Shown here one piece after another: positions 1 through 6,705 of a stretch of DNA of 7,889 bases. Numbering within the stretch: position 1 is the first letter of the stretch; each line of letters begins with the position of its first letter. The notes below the pieces were generated by a model. It had not been told where the DNA came from and did no database searches. It worked only from the letters and a program-made list of their open reading frames with translations. This DNA is from an uncultured Bacilli bacterium (GTDB lineage Bacteria; Bacillota_I; Bacilli_A; RF39; UBA660), in NCBI GenBank assembly GCA_910584255.1, contig CAJTXV010000047.1:1-7889 (forward strand), written 5' to 3'. The position numbers were made by a program, and so were the translations under genes.

Positions 1-638
1 TATGGAGAATCATAGGGCTAATGAACAATGTACCAGATTCTAATGGAAATAAAGCCAGTCGTATTAAATTGATAAGAGCAGAGCCAATTGGAAATATGGC
101 ATGGGATACTGCCAATAAGAATAATTGGTCTACTGCTTCATTAAAGACTTACCTTAATAGTGATGCATACTGGACAAGTTCACTAAATAACACATCTAAA
201 TCTCAAATCAGTAATATTACATGGAATTTAGGAACTACTTATGATGGAGCTGTTTCTCCAAAGTCCTGGTATTCGTTTGAAAGAGGAACGACAGTATTTA
301 GTGGAAATCCAACAACATGAAAAGGATATGTAGGACTCATTTATCCAAGCGATTTTGGATATTCAGTTGGAGGAAGTATAAGAAATACGTGTTTATCTGC
401 AAAAATTAATGCATATCATGCTAATAATTGTTATGCAAATGCTTGGTTGGCTGGAAATGGTTATTGGGCACTTATATCATATATGAGTTATACTGGTACG
501 CTCACTGTAGCTAACTCTCTTAGTGGAAATAGCAGTAGTGCTACTTCGGCTCCTACTCGCCCAGTAGTTTATCTAAACACCAATCTTTTAAAAATCAAAG
601 GAAATGGAACCAGTACCAGTCCATATATCATTGAGTAG
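1..638 (+). pseudogene. C-terminal part of a surface/secreted protein, interrupted by an in-frame TGA
   Basis: The reading frame is open from the first full codon at position 3 (WRIIG...) and runs to a TAG at 636-638, apart from one TGA at 318-320. The parts before and after the TGA are in the same frame and read as one domain: WRIIGLMNN, RIKLIRAEPIG, a Trp-rich stretch with SLKTYLN, then after the stop GLIYPSDFGYS, two Cys about 18 residues apart, RPVVYLN and a terminal GNGTSTSPYIIE. I recognise this pattern from repeated large surface proteins of uncultured gut Firmicutes; the WRIIG start, LKTYLN middle and RPVVYLN end also resemble the layout of DUF6273-type extracellular domains (inference). 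The stop falls where relatives, as I recall them, carry Trp before the G-Y-V-G-L-x-Y-P-S-D block, so a TGG-to-TGA change is the simplest reading. No TM or LPXTG anchor follows, so any anchor would be N-terminal, outside the window. The function is unknown. Sequencing error or readthrough are alternatives. Confidence 0.72.
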
Positions 639-692
639 AGAAGATAGTATTTTATTTAGAGGAATTACATTTAATAGTGATTCTTCTTTTTT
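639..692 (+). terminator. Weak candidate terminator after the surface protein gene
   Basis: A 6-bp arm, AGAAGA at 639-644, pairs with TCTTCT at 682-687, and the second arm runs into a run of T (687-692). The loop is long (37 nt) and only a few A-T pairs (648-651 with 673-676) can form inside it, so the hairpin is poor. It sits directly after the TAG, where a terminator would be expected. Confidence 0.22.
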
Positions 693-705
693 CTTGGAAG
701 TCTTT

Positions 706-736
706 TCTTTTCATTGATTTTATGATACCATAATAC
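706..736 (+). promoter_or_regulatory. Weak candidate promoter region for the yebC operon
   Basis: The gap between the surface protein gene and yebC contains CATAAT at 729-734, five of six matches to a sigma-A -10 box. No good -35 box lies 16-19 bases upstream; the sequence there is T/C-rich, and TTTTCA at 708-713 is the nearest partial match but its spacing fits only the poorer TAATAC at 731-736. The change of gene type across the gap argues for a promoter somewhere here, but the exact boxes are uncertain. Confidence 0.22.
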
Positions 737-792
737 TGTTCTTAGATATTTCTAGGGAAGCTTATTTGTAAGAAATGAAAGGAAGATAAAAT

Positions 793-1515
793 ATGAGTGG
801 ACATTCAAAATGGGCAACGATTCACCGTAAAAAGGGATTGATTGATGCTGAAAGAGGAAAGATTTTTCAAAAACTAGCAAAGGAGATTTATGTAGTCGCA
901 AAAGGTACTAATGGAGATCCTGATTCTAATCCATCACTTCGAATGGTCATTGAAAAATGTAGAAGTCAAAATATGCCAAAGGATAATATCCAAAAAGCAA
1001 TTGATAAAGCAATTGGTGCAACTGGTGGAGAAGACTTTGAAAGCATTCGTTATGAAGGATATGGACCTAATGGGATTGCTATTATGGTAGATTGTCTAAC
1101 CGATAACAGAAATCGTACTGCATCCTTAGTTCGTTCTTCTTTTACTAAGCGTGGTGGAAACTTAGGAACGGATGGAAGCGTTAGTTATTTATTTGAAAGA
1201 AAAGGTGTAATTGTTTTAGAAAAAATAGTAGATGAAGATGAACTTATGATGAACGTTTTAGATCATGGTGCAACTGATATGATAACAAACGATGATACTT
1301 TTGAAATTTATACAACACCAGATACTTTTATTCGTGTAAAAGAAGCGATTGAAGCAATGGGTGTCAAAGATTTTATTACAAGTGAAATTACCTATGTTGC
1401 ATCTAATCTAGTGGAAATTGATGATCCAGAGGTAAAGGAACGTGTTCTTGCACTAGTAGATACTTTAGAAGAGTTGGATGATGTTCAGGATGTATATCAC
1501 AATTTAAGTGAATAA
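793..1515 (+). CDS. yebC: YebC/PmpR (TACO1) family translation factor
   Basis: The 240-residue protein has the usual length for the family and its hallmark N-terminus, MSGHSKWATIHRKK, followed by RGKIFQKLAKEI. It continues with the conserved GGNLGTDGSVSYLFERKG block near residues 117-134 and ends with the typical LEELDDVQDVYHNL signature. Family members are cytoplasmic three-domain proteins first described as DNA-binding regulators; newer work on bacterial YebC and mitochondrial TACO1 supports a role on the ribosome, helping translation of proline-rich stretches. AAGGAAG at 779-785, seven bases before the ATG, supports the start. It is the first gene of a run of six closely spaced genes, with 32 bp to the next one. 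Nothing is missing or odd. Family assignment is near certain; which of the YebC subtypes it is cannot be settled by eye. Confidence 0.97.
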   Translation: MSGHSKWATIHRKKGLIDAERGKIFQKLAKEIYVVAKGTNGDPDSNPSLRMVIEKCRSQNMPKDNIQKAIDKAIGATGGEDFESIRYEGYGPNGIAIMVDCLTDNRNRTASLVRSSFTKRGGNLGTDGSVSYLFERKGVIVLEKIVDEDELMMNVLDHGATDMITNDDTFEIYTTPDTFIRVKEAIEAMGVKDFITSEITYVASNLVEIDDPEVKERVLALVDTLEELDDVQDVYHNLSE

Positions 1516-1547
1516 CAAGAATTAAAATCCATTCAAAAGGAGTTATT

Positions 1548-2495
1548 ATGAAACAAGCCGTAGTCATCATGAATCCACATAGTGGAAAAAGAAAAAATAA
1601 AGAATCCGTGGATAATACTAAATTTCTATCTCTTTTTAAACGTCATGGATATGAAGTGATTTATTATAGAACTACTTATCCTGGTCATATTACAGAGATT
1701 GTAAAAGATTTGTCAGATTCTATAGATTTAGTTGTTTCTGTTGGTGGAGATGGTACTTTAAATGAAGCAATGGTTGGTAATTTTTTAAGGGAAAAACGAT
1801 TAGTCATTGCTCATTTACCATATGGTACAACCAATGATGTTGGAATTATGTTTGGTTTTGGAAAGAATGTTTATAAAAATTTGCAACTGATTTTATCAGG
1901 TGTTGTAAAGGGAGTGGACATTTGTACTATTAATGGACATCCTTTTATCTATTCAGCTGGCTTTGGAAAATTTATGAATATACCCTATGAAACAAGTCGT
2001 AACTTAAAGAAACGACTAGGAAAAACGGCATATGTCTTAGAAGCAATTCGTGACTTTTTTAGTAGAAAAACTCCTATGTATGAAATTACTTATGAAGTTG
2101 ATGGAGAAAAATATCATGGTCTTTATTCTTTTGTACTTATTTCCAGTGCCAATCAAATTGCAGGAATTCCCCATTTTTATAAAAATATAAAATTAAATGA
2201 TGATACTTTTGAAGTTGCATTTTGTAATCTAAAAACGAAAAAGGATATTGTACGTAGTCTAATTTATTTACGGTTAAATGACATTACAAAGGCTCCTGGT
2301 TTTTACTTTCATAAAACGAATCATATTCGAATTCAATTTCATGAAAAACTAAAAAATTCTTGGTGTTTAGATGGAGAACTTTATCATAGTGATGACAATA
2401 TTTATGATATTAAAATAGAAAGAGGGATTCCTATGGTAGTTGCAGAACATGTAGTGAGTCAGATGTTTATTTTAGAGGATGATATCAATGAATGA
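1548..2495 (+). CDS. Diacylglycerol kinase-like lipid kinase (DagK/YegS/BmrU family)
   Basis: This is a cytosolic or membrane-peripheral lipid kinase of 315 residues, the normal family length. The diacylglycerol kinase catalytic domain is shown by the N-terminal NPHSGK (9-14), the nucleotide-binding GGDGTLNE (66-73), GTTND (93-97) and a C-terminal DGE (275-277) that in characterised DgkB-type enzymes holds the catalytic acid. Such enzymes phosphorylate diacylglycerol, returning it to phospholipid synthesis in Gram-positive cells, but some relatives act on other lipids, so the substrate is not certain and I give no symbol. AAAAGGAG at 1535-1542 supports the ATG. The gene ends in the only TGA stop of an intact gene in the window, and its last bases overlap the queH start (ATGAATGA, 2488-2495), consistent with translational coupling. 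Confidence 0.93.
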   Translation: MKQAVVIMNPHSGKRKNKESVDNTKFLSLFKRHGYEVIYYRTTYPGHITEIVKDLSDSIDLVVSVGGDGTLNEAMVGNFLREKRLVIAHLPYGTTNDVGIMFGFGKNVYKNLQLILSGVVKGVDICTINGHPFIYSAGFGKFMNIPYETSRNLKKRLGKTAYVLEAIRDFFSRKTPMYEITYEVDGEKYHGLYSFVLISSANQIAGIPHFYKNIKLNDDTFEVAFCNLKTKKDIVRSLIYLRLNDITKAPGFYFHKTNHIRIQFHEKLKNSWCLDGELYHSDDNIYDIKIERGIPMVVAEHVVSQMFILEDDINE

Positions 2496-3150
2496 AAATT
2501 GTCAATTAAAAATGGAAAAAATTATTTTAGAAAATCAGAAAAAAGGGAAAATCCCAACATTATTACTACAGGCTTGTTGTGCTCCTTGCTCTAGTGCGGT
2601 ACTAGAACGTATTTCTGATTTTTTTGAAGTTACGATTCTTTATTATAATCCTAATATTTCTGATTCTAAGGAATATGAAAAACGTATGAGGGAAGTTGAA
2701 AAATTTGTAAGTCAGATTCATGCCAAAAATAGGATTCGAGTTTTTCCTGGAAGGTATGAACCAAAAGAATTTTTTACTGCTATTTCGGGGTATGAACATT
2801 TAGGCGAGGGAAGTGAAAGGTGTTTTCTATGTTACCGATTACGTTTAGAAGAAACTGCACGTATGGCGAAAAAAGAATCATTTGATTATTTTGGAACTAC
2901 GCTATCTATTAGTCCTTATAAGAATAGTCATGTACTAAATGAAATCGGGAGAGAACTTGAAACAAAATATAAAGTTTCATATCTTTATGCTGATTTTAAA
3001 AAGAAAAATGGATATCAGAGAAGTATTGAATTATCTAAAAAATATGGACTTTATCGGCAAGATTATTGTGGTTGTGTTTATTCAAAGAAAGAAAGAGAAG
3101 AGTTCCTTAAAAAGCGAATTCTTTTAAATGAACAGGAAGAGGTTATGTAG
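2488..3150 (+). CDS. queH: Epoxyqueuosine reductase QueH (DUF208)
   Basis: QueH reduces epoxyqueuosine to queuosine at the wobble position of GUN-anticodon tRNAs, as a cobalamin-independent alternative to QueG. The 220-residue protein has the conserved cysteines in family order: CCAPC at 30-34 after a beta-strand, CFLC at 112-115 in a helix start, and CGC at 194-196 near the C-terminus. In characterised QueH these surround a 4Fe-4S cluster and a nearby iron. I chose ATG 2488 over the in-frame ATG at 2479 because AGAGGA at 2474-2479 is spaced eight bases before 2488 but overlaps 2479. The start overlaps the lipid kinase stop by eight bases. No other queuosine gene is in the window, so the precursor may come from genes elsewhere or from salvage. 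Confidence 0.94.
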   Translation: MNENCQLKMEKIILENQKKGKIPTLLLQACCAPCSSAVLERISDFFEVTILYYNPNISDSKEYEKRMREVEKFVSQIHAKNRIRVFPGRYEPKEFFTAISGYEHLGEGSERCFLCYRLRLEETARMAKKESFDYFGTTLSISPYKNSHVLNEIGRELETKYKVSYLYADFKKKNGYQRSIELSKKYGLYRQDYCGCVYSKKEREEFLKKRILLNEQEEVM

Positions 3151-3152
3151 AT

Positions 3153-4031
3153 ATGGAATTAGTAAAACTTGGAAAGAAGACTTACTATATTAAAAATAGA
3201 ACTAATATTGGAGTTTATCAAATTGATTCTGAAAGTGTTTATTTAATTGATACAGGAAATGATTCAGACGCTGGGAAAAAGATACTAAAAATAATGGATG
3301 AAAACGGTTGGATAGTAAAAGGAATTATTAATACACACTCTCATGCTGATCATATTGGAGGAAATTCACTCATTCAAAAGAAAACAGGTTGTTCTATTTA
3401 CTTATATGGATCTGAAGTGGGATTTACAGAATATCCAATACTAGAACCCGCTTTTTTATATGGTGCATTTCCTCCTTCATCTCTTCAGAATAAGTTTTTA
3501 TTAGCCAAAGGGTCAAAGGTAGAATCAATCGAAAATCATTTACCAGAAGGGTTAGAAATGTTTCATTTAAAAGGACATTCCTATGATATGATTGGTATTA
3601 AAACGAGTGATGATGTTTATTTCTTAGGAGACTCTTTGTTAAGCGAAGAAACAATTTCTAAACACCATTTATTTTTTCTTTATGATGTTAAGGAGTTTTT
3701 AAATACTCTTGATTTTTTAAATACCCTAGATGGAAACTTTTATGTCCTATCTCATGGAGAAGTAACTTCTGATATTTCTTCGTTAATCTCCTTAAATCGA
3801 AGGAAAGTTTTAGAGATTATAGAAAAGGTTCAGGAGTTTTGTTATCAGAAAGAGAAAACATTTGAAGAACTCTTGAAATACATGTTTGATACCTATCATC
3901 AAACTATGAATATGAATCAGTTTGTATTATATGGGAGTGTGCTTCGTGCTTATCTATCCTATTTATATAATGAGGGAAGACTTGATTATTTATTTCATGA
4001 GAACCGGATGTTTTGGAGGAAAAATTGTTAA
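3153..4031 (+). CDS. Metallo-beta-lactamase fold hydrolase
   Basis: The 292-residue protein has a complete MBL metal site: HSHADH at 62-67, a second-shell GHS with His142, Asp160 in LGDS, and His201 in LSHGE, which should hold two metal ions (normally zinc). The catalytic domain covers about residues 1-205. The remaining 85 or so residues are mainly helical and look like the C-terminal helical extension seen in some MBL hydrolases with a substrate-recognition tail. It has no signal peptide, so it should be cytoplasmic. The substrate cannot be told from sequence; a thioester or phosphoester is possible. AGGAAGAGG at 3134-3142, inside the end of queH, lies ten bases before the ATG. Residues 182-193 are a tandem FLNTLD duplication, just ahead of His201. 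The gene starts two bases after the queH stop. Confidence 0.9.
   Translation: MELVKLGKKTYYIKNRTNIGVYQIDSESVYLIDTGNDSDAGKKILKIMDENGWIVKGIINTHSHADHIGGNSLIQKKTGCSIYLYGSEVGFTEYPILEPAFLYGAFPPSSLQNKFLLAKGSKVESIENHLPEGLEMFHLKGHSYDMIGIKTSDDVYFLGDSLLSEETISKHHLFFLYDVKEFLNTLDFLNTLDGNFYVLSHGEVTSDISSLISLNRRKVLEIIEKVQEFCYQKEKTFEELLKYMFDTYHQTMNMNQFVLYGSVLRAYLSYLYNEGRLDYLFHENRMFWRKNC
3696..3731 (+). repeat. Tandem 18-bp in-frame duplication inside the first MBL gene
   Basis: Two adjacent 18-bp units (3696-3713 and 3714-3731) match at 16 of 18 positions and encode FLNTLD twice (residues 182-193). One unit equals six codons, so the frame is kept. Two base differences, both silent, show that the duplication is not brand new. 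Confidence 0.85.
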
Positions 4032-4058
4032 ATTTGTGTCATAGAAAGGGTGATGAAA

Positions 4059-4367
4059 ATGTCAACAACGAAGGAATATAAAAATTATGTATTAGAGAAA
4101 TTAGAGTGTTTAGATTCTATTTTTTGTAGACCTATGATGGGTGGATATTTATTCTATTATCGTGATATTTTGTTTGGTGGAATTTATGAAAATGATAACT
4201 TCTTAATTAAAAAGACTTCTAGTAATGAAAAGTACCATTTGATGGAAGAACTTCCATATAAAGGATCAAAGATGATGTACTTAGTAGATCATTTAGAAGA
4301 TGAAGAACTTTTACGAAATATTATTATAGATACATGTAAAGATTTGAAACCTAAGAAAGGAAAATAA
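4059..4367 (+). CDS. TfoX N-terminal domain family protein
   Basis: The 102-residue protein matches the stand-alone TfoX N-terminal domain: an N-terminal helix (KEYKNYVLEKLE), then RPMMGGYLFYYRDILFGGIYENDNFLIKK, the pattern of the M-x-G-x-Y-x-x-Y-x-x-x-x-F-G/A core with a following phenylalanine/lysine strand, and a C-terminal helix. The domain is named after the competence regulator TfoX/Sxy, but the isolated N-terminal domain is common in bacteria without competence and has no settled function. Earlier in-frame GTG 4050 and ATG 4053 are possible starts; ATG 4059 is preferred because AAAGGG at 4045-4050 is then eight bases upstream. It lies between two MBL hydrolase genes, with two bases to the second one, so it is co-transcribed with them. 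Nothing suggests natural transformation here. Confidence 0.85.
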   Translation: MSTTKEYKNYVLEKLECLDSIFCRPMMGGYLFYYRDILFGGIYENDNFLIKKTSSNEKYHLMEELPYKGSKMMYLVDHLEDEELLRNIIIDTCKDLKPKKGK

Positions 4368-4369
4368 AG

Positions 4370-4891
4370 ATGAATATTCAAGTGATACCTACTGGTTATT
4401 TAGAAGAAAACTGTTATTTACTGATTCATGAAAACTTTTGTCTTGTTGTAGACCCTGGAGATGATTATGAAAAAATTCGTAAATTTTTAAAAAATTATCA
4501 AGTTTTGGGTGTGTTAATTACTCATTATCATTTTGATCATGTAGGAGCGCTTGAACCACTCATAAAAGAGTATCCTGTTCCTATTTATGATATTCATTCT
4601 GTAGAACAGAGGGGGTATTCTTTAGGACCTTTTCATTTTCAGGTGATTAGAAATCCTGGACATTCTAAAGACTCTGTTCGCTTTGTTTTTGAGAAAGAGA
4701 AAGTTATGTTTGTTGGGGATTTTGTATTTTATCATTCGATTGGGCGTATGGATTTAGAAGGAGGAGATTCTAAAGAAATGATGGATAGCTTAAAGAAGTT
4801 AAAAGAGGAAACTAATTCTTATATCTTATATCCAGGGCATGGAGAAAAAACTACATTGGAAGAAGAAAAAAAATATAATCCATATTTTTAA
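4370..4891 (+). CDS. Short glyoxalase II-like metallo-beta-lactamase fold hydrolase
   Basis: The 173-residue protein is a compact member of the hydroxyacylglutathione hydrolase-like (YqgX/YcbL) branch. It has the N-terminal ENCYLL, VVDPGD, the metal motif HYHFDH at 52-57, NPGH with His98, Asp117 in VGDF followed by the family-specific SIGRMDLEGG, and a final PGHG with His157 followed by TTLEEEKKYNPYF. All ligands of a two-metal site are therefore present. Usual family length is a little above 200, and the shortening is mainly in the region between the HxHxDH motif and His98. Characterised relatives hydrolyse thioesters such as S-lactoyl conjugates; this lineage may use another thiol than glutathione. 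AAGAAAGG at 4353-4360, inside the end of the preceding gene, is the ribosome binding site. It appears to be the last gene of the yebC run. Confidence 0.92.
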   Translation: MNIQVIPTGYLEENCYLLIHENFCLVVDPGDDYEKIRKFLKNYQVLGVLITHYHFDHVGALEPLIKEYPVPIYDIHSVEQRGYSLGPFHFQVIRNPGHSKDSVRFVFEKEKVMFVGDFVFYHSIGRMDLEGGDSKEMMDSLKKLKEETNSYILYPGHGEKTTLEEEKKYNPYF

Positions 4892-4922
4892 TTTGTATGA
4901 TTTTTATATTACAAAAAATGTT

Positions 4923-4951
4923 TTGCAAAAAAGAACAAATTATGCTATTCT
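4923..4951 (+). promoter_or_regulatory. Candidate sigma-A promoter with extended -10 for the small membrane protein
   Basis: TTGCAA (4923-4928) and TATTCT (4946-4951) are separated by 17 bases, and TGC just upstream of the -10 makes it an extended -10 box. Transcription would start near 4958, giving a leader of about 20 bases that includes the ribosome binding site. The 88-bp gap after the last MBL gene contains no convincing terminator, so read-through from the yebC operon is also possible. Confidence 0.5.
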
Positions 4952-4979
4952 TAATTATGATAGAAGAGGAAGTAGTAAT

Positions 4980-5288
4980 ATGGGTTTTGATGTATTTTTA
5001 TTAGTTATTTTAATTGTAGCAGGAATTTGTTTCTTTCGGAGATTGGATAGTAGTGTCTATTTTATTGCATCTTTAGATATCTTTTTTCGAATTTTAACAT
5101 TTATTAGAGATCATCTAGGTGTTCCCGAGTTTAGTAATTTTATTAGGGAGTATTTTCCAGAAAGTATCCCTGCAATTATCTACAAATATACAGATGGAAT
5201 ATTATCTACCATTTTAATGTGGATTTATGTACTCATGTTTGTAGTATTCTTGTTCTATACTGTTCGTATTTTGTGGAAGAAAAGATAA
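4980..5288 (+). CDS. Small membrane protein of unknown function
   Basis: I do not recognise this 102-residue protein. It has a hydrophobic N-terminal segment (about residues 4-19) followed by RR, a second moderately hydrophobic stretch (26-42, with Asp33 and Arg37 inside), a polar loop with HLGVPEF, FPESIP and YKYTDG, and a strongly hydrophobic C-terminal segment (75-98) ending WKKR. The positive charges after the first and last segments predict cytoplasmic ends there. The conserved-looking FPESIP and charged residues inside the second segment suggest a structured protein, not a random hydrophobic peptide. ATG 4980 is chosen because GAGGAAG at 4966-4972 lies seven bases upstream; the longer open frame from 4839 overlaps the MBL gene and has no such site. 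The gene lies just upstream of ftsA but is separated from it by a terminator and promoter. Confidence 0.78.
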   Translation: MGFDVFLLVILIVAGICFFRRLDSSVYFIASLDIFFRILTFIRDHLGVPEFSNFIREYFPESIPAIIYKYTDGILSTILMWIYVLMFVVFLFYTVRILWKKR

Positions 5289-5291
5289 TAA

Positions 5292-5343
5292 TAAAAAGCC
5301 GTGTAGTATTGGTTTATAAAAACTGTTCTATCACGTCTTTTTT
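5292..5343 (+). terminator. Rho-independent terminator after the small membrane protein
   Basis: CGTGTAG (5300-5306) pairs with CTATCACG (5328-5335) with one bulged T, and GGTTT pairs with AAACT further in around an ATAA loop. The second arm leads into CTTTTTT (5337-5343), and the A-run at 5293-5297 can pair with those T residues. It lies just after the TAA at 5286-5288. Confidence 0.75.
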
Positions 5344-5393
5344 ATTTTCCAAAATTCCTTTTTCTATTTTGAGGTTGTATTTTATAATTTTTC

Positions 5394-5422
5394 TTTTCAT
5401 TTTTATTTCTTTAGTGTATAAT
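5394..5422 (+). promoter_or_regulatory. Candidate sigma-A promoter of the ftsA-ftsZ operon
   Basis: A perfect TATAAT at 5417-5422 lies 17 bases after TTTTCA (5394-5399), a four-of-six match to the -35 consensus. The start would be near 5429, giving a short leader with AGGAGG at 5436-5441. A second TATAAT at 5383-5388 has a poorer upstream box (TTTTCT). The preceding T-rich stretch follows the terminator, so the division genes have their own transcription unit. Confidence 0.6.
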
Positions 5423-5451
5423 TAGTTTATAAAATAGGAGGTATCTCATAC

Positions 5452-6687
5452 ATGAAAAAGATATTTACAAGTGTAGATTTAGGAAGTTATGGAATTAAAA
5501 TGATTGTTAGCGAATGTGTGAATGGTTCTTTTCATGTATTAGCAGCTACCAATGTTCGTAGTAAAGGAATTAAAAATGGAAATATTGTTGATTCTGAAAA
5601 TGCTTTAGTATCTTTACAAAAAGCAAAGAAAAATATTGAGGAAATGATAGGAGTTACAGTTAATCAGGCAATTGTTTCTGTTCCAACGGATCAAGTGGAC
5701 TTTAATATTGTCAGTGGAGAAATTGTTCTAAATCCTGAAAATATGATTGATACAACTGAAATTTCTAAGGTACTTCATGAAGCAATCTTAGGAAAAGTGG
5801 AAGATACTCGTGAATTAGTGACTGTGATGCCTATTTCTTTTCATGTGGACGATAAGGAAGGAATCAAGGATCCTAAAGGATTAATGGGAGAAAAATTATT
5901 AGTAAAAGCTGTAATTACAACCATTCCAAAACAAATTTTTGGGCAAACAATCAATTTACTAAAAACTTGTGAAATTACACCAGTCGATGTCTGCTTTAAA
6001 GCAGTTGGAGACTATTTCGAAGCAAAGAGTCAGAAGATTGATAACGAAATAGGTGTCATCGTAAATTTAGGATATGATAATTTAGAGGTTTCTATTTTTA
6101 ATAAGGGAATCATGATTAAAAATGAAAAGATAGAAGCGGGAAGTAAAGAAATCGATTTAGAGATTATGAAACGATATCTAGTAAAACGTGGGGTTGCTCG
6201 TAGTTTGAAAGAGAGTTTTGCTATTAGTAATACTAGATATGCAGATGCATCTGACTATATTGAAGTCTTAAACAAAAATCAGGAAAAGGTGAATATTGGT
6301 CAGTTAGAGATTTCAGAACTGGTAGAAAATAAGATTGTAGAACTACTAAAACTTGCGAAAAAGCAAATAAATCTCTTAACAAATCGACAAATAAGTTATA
6401 TAATAATAACTGGGGGAATCAGTGAGCTAGCTGGTTTTCAATATGTAGTAGAAAATGTATTTGATCGAAGAGCGACGACACTGGATATTCGTTCGATGGG
6501 TGTAAGAAACAATATGTATTCTAGCGCTTTCGGTATGATTAAGTATTTTTATTATAAGTTAGAATCAAGAGGAAAGACTTATTCGATGTTTAATGAAAGT
6601 CAAGCAGAGGAGTTAGTATCAACAAATAGGAAAATACTGGGTATGAATGATAGTATTATTCATAAAGTATTTGGGTATTTTTCTTAA
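5452..6687 (+). CDS. ftsA: Cell division protein FtsA
   Basis: FtsA is the actin-like protein that anchors FtsZ filaments to the inner face of the membrane. The 411-residue protein has the phosphate-1 motif SVDLGSYGIK (7-16), the FtsA-specific region with PISFHVDDKEGIKDPKGLMG (127-146) in the 1C domain area, and the adenosine motif ITGGISELAGF (319-329). The last residues, about 399-411 (SIIHKVFGYFS), form the amphipathic membrane-targeting helix. The phosphate-2 motif, usually D-x-G-x-x-T-T/D, reads VNLGYDNLEV at 204-213: Asp is replaced by Asn and the Thr by Asn/Leu, so nucleotide binding or hydrolysis may be altered. AGGAGG ten bases before the ATG supports the start. It is 18 bp from ftsZ, as is usual. 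Other dcw-cluster genes (mur, ftsQ, mraW) are not in the window. Confidence 0.94.
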   Translation: MKKIFTSVDLGSYGIKMIVSECVNGSFHVLAATNVRSKGIKNGNIVDSENALVSLQKAKKNIEEMIGVTVNQAIVSVPTDQVDFNIVSGEIVLNPENMIDTTEISKVLHEAILGKVEDTRELVTVMPISFHVDDKEGIKDPKGLMGEKLLVKAVITTIPKQIFGQTINLLKTCEITPVDVCFKAVGDYFEAKSQKIDNEIGVIVNLGYDNLEVSIFNKGIMIKNEKIEAGSKEIDLEIMKRYLVKRGVARSLKESFAISNTRYADASDYIEVLNKNQEKVNIGQLEISELVENKIVELLKLAKKQINLLTNRQISYIIITGGISELAGFQYVVENVFDRRATTLDIRSMGVRNNMYSSAFGMIKYFYYKLESRGKTYSMFNESQAEELVSTNRKILGMNDSIIHKVFGYFS

Positions 6688-6705
6688 GATTAGGGAGGAT
6701 TTTAT

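Noticed and set aside
318..320. UGA as Trp under a Mycoplasma-type code, suggested by the interrupted surface protein
   Set aside because: Intact genes encode Trp only with TGG, and the lipid kinase ends in TGA at 2493-2495 at its normal family length; reading through would add over 30 unrelated residues into queH. A code change would leave many TGA-Trp codons in the window.
318..320. Selenocysteine at the TGA
   Set aside because: The family pattern calls for Trp, not Cys, here, and no clear stem-loop of SECIS type follows the codon.
2460..2490. preQ1 riboswitch for queH
   Set aside because: There is no leader: queH overlaps the upstream coding region, so no room exists for an aptamer, and none is visible in the 639-792 gap.
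2602..2799. Open frame antisense to queH
   Set aside because: It is Phe/Ile/Lys-rich as expected from reverse reading of an AT-rich gene, and queH conservation fully explains the sequence.
4892..4979. Terminator after the second MBL gene
   Set aside because: Only an AT-only pairing (ATTTTT with AAAAAT near 4909-4920) can form, without GC pairs or a following T-run, so it is not distinguishable from composition.
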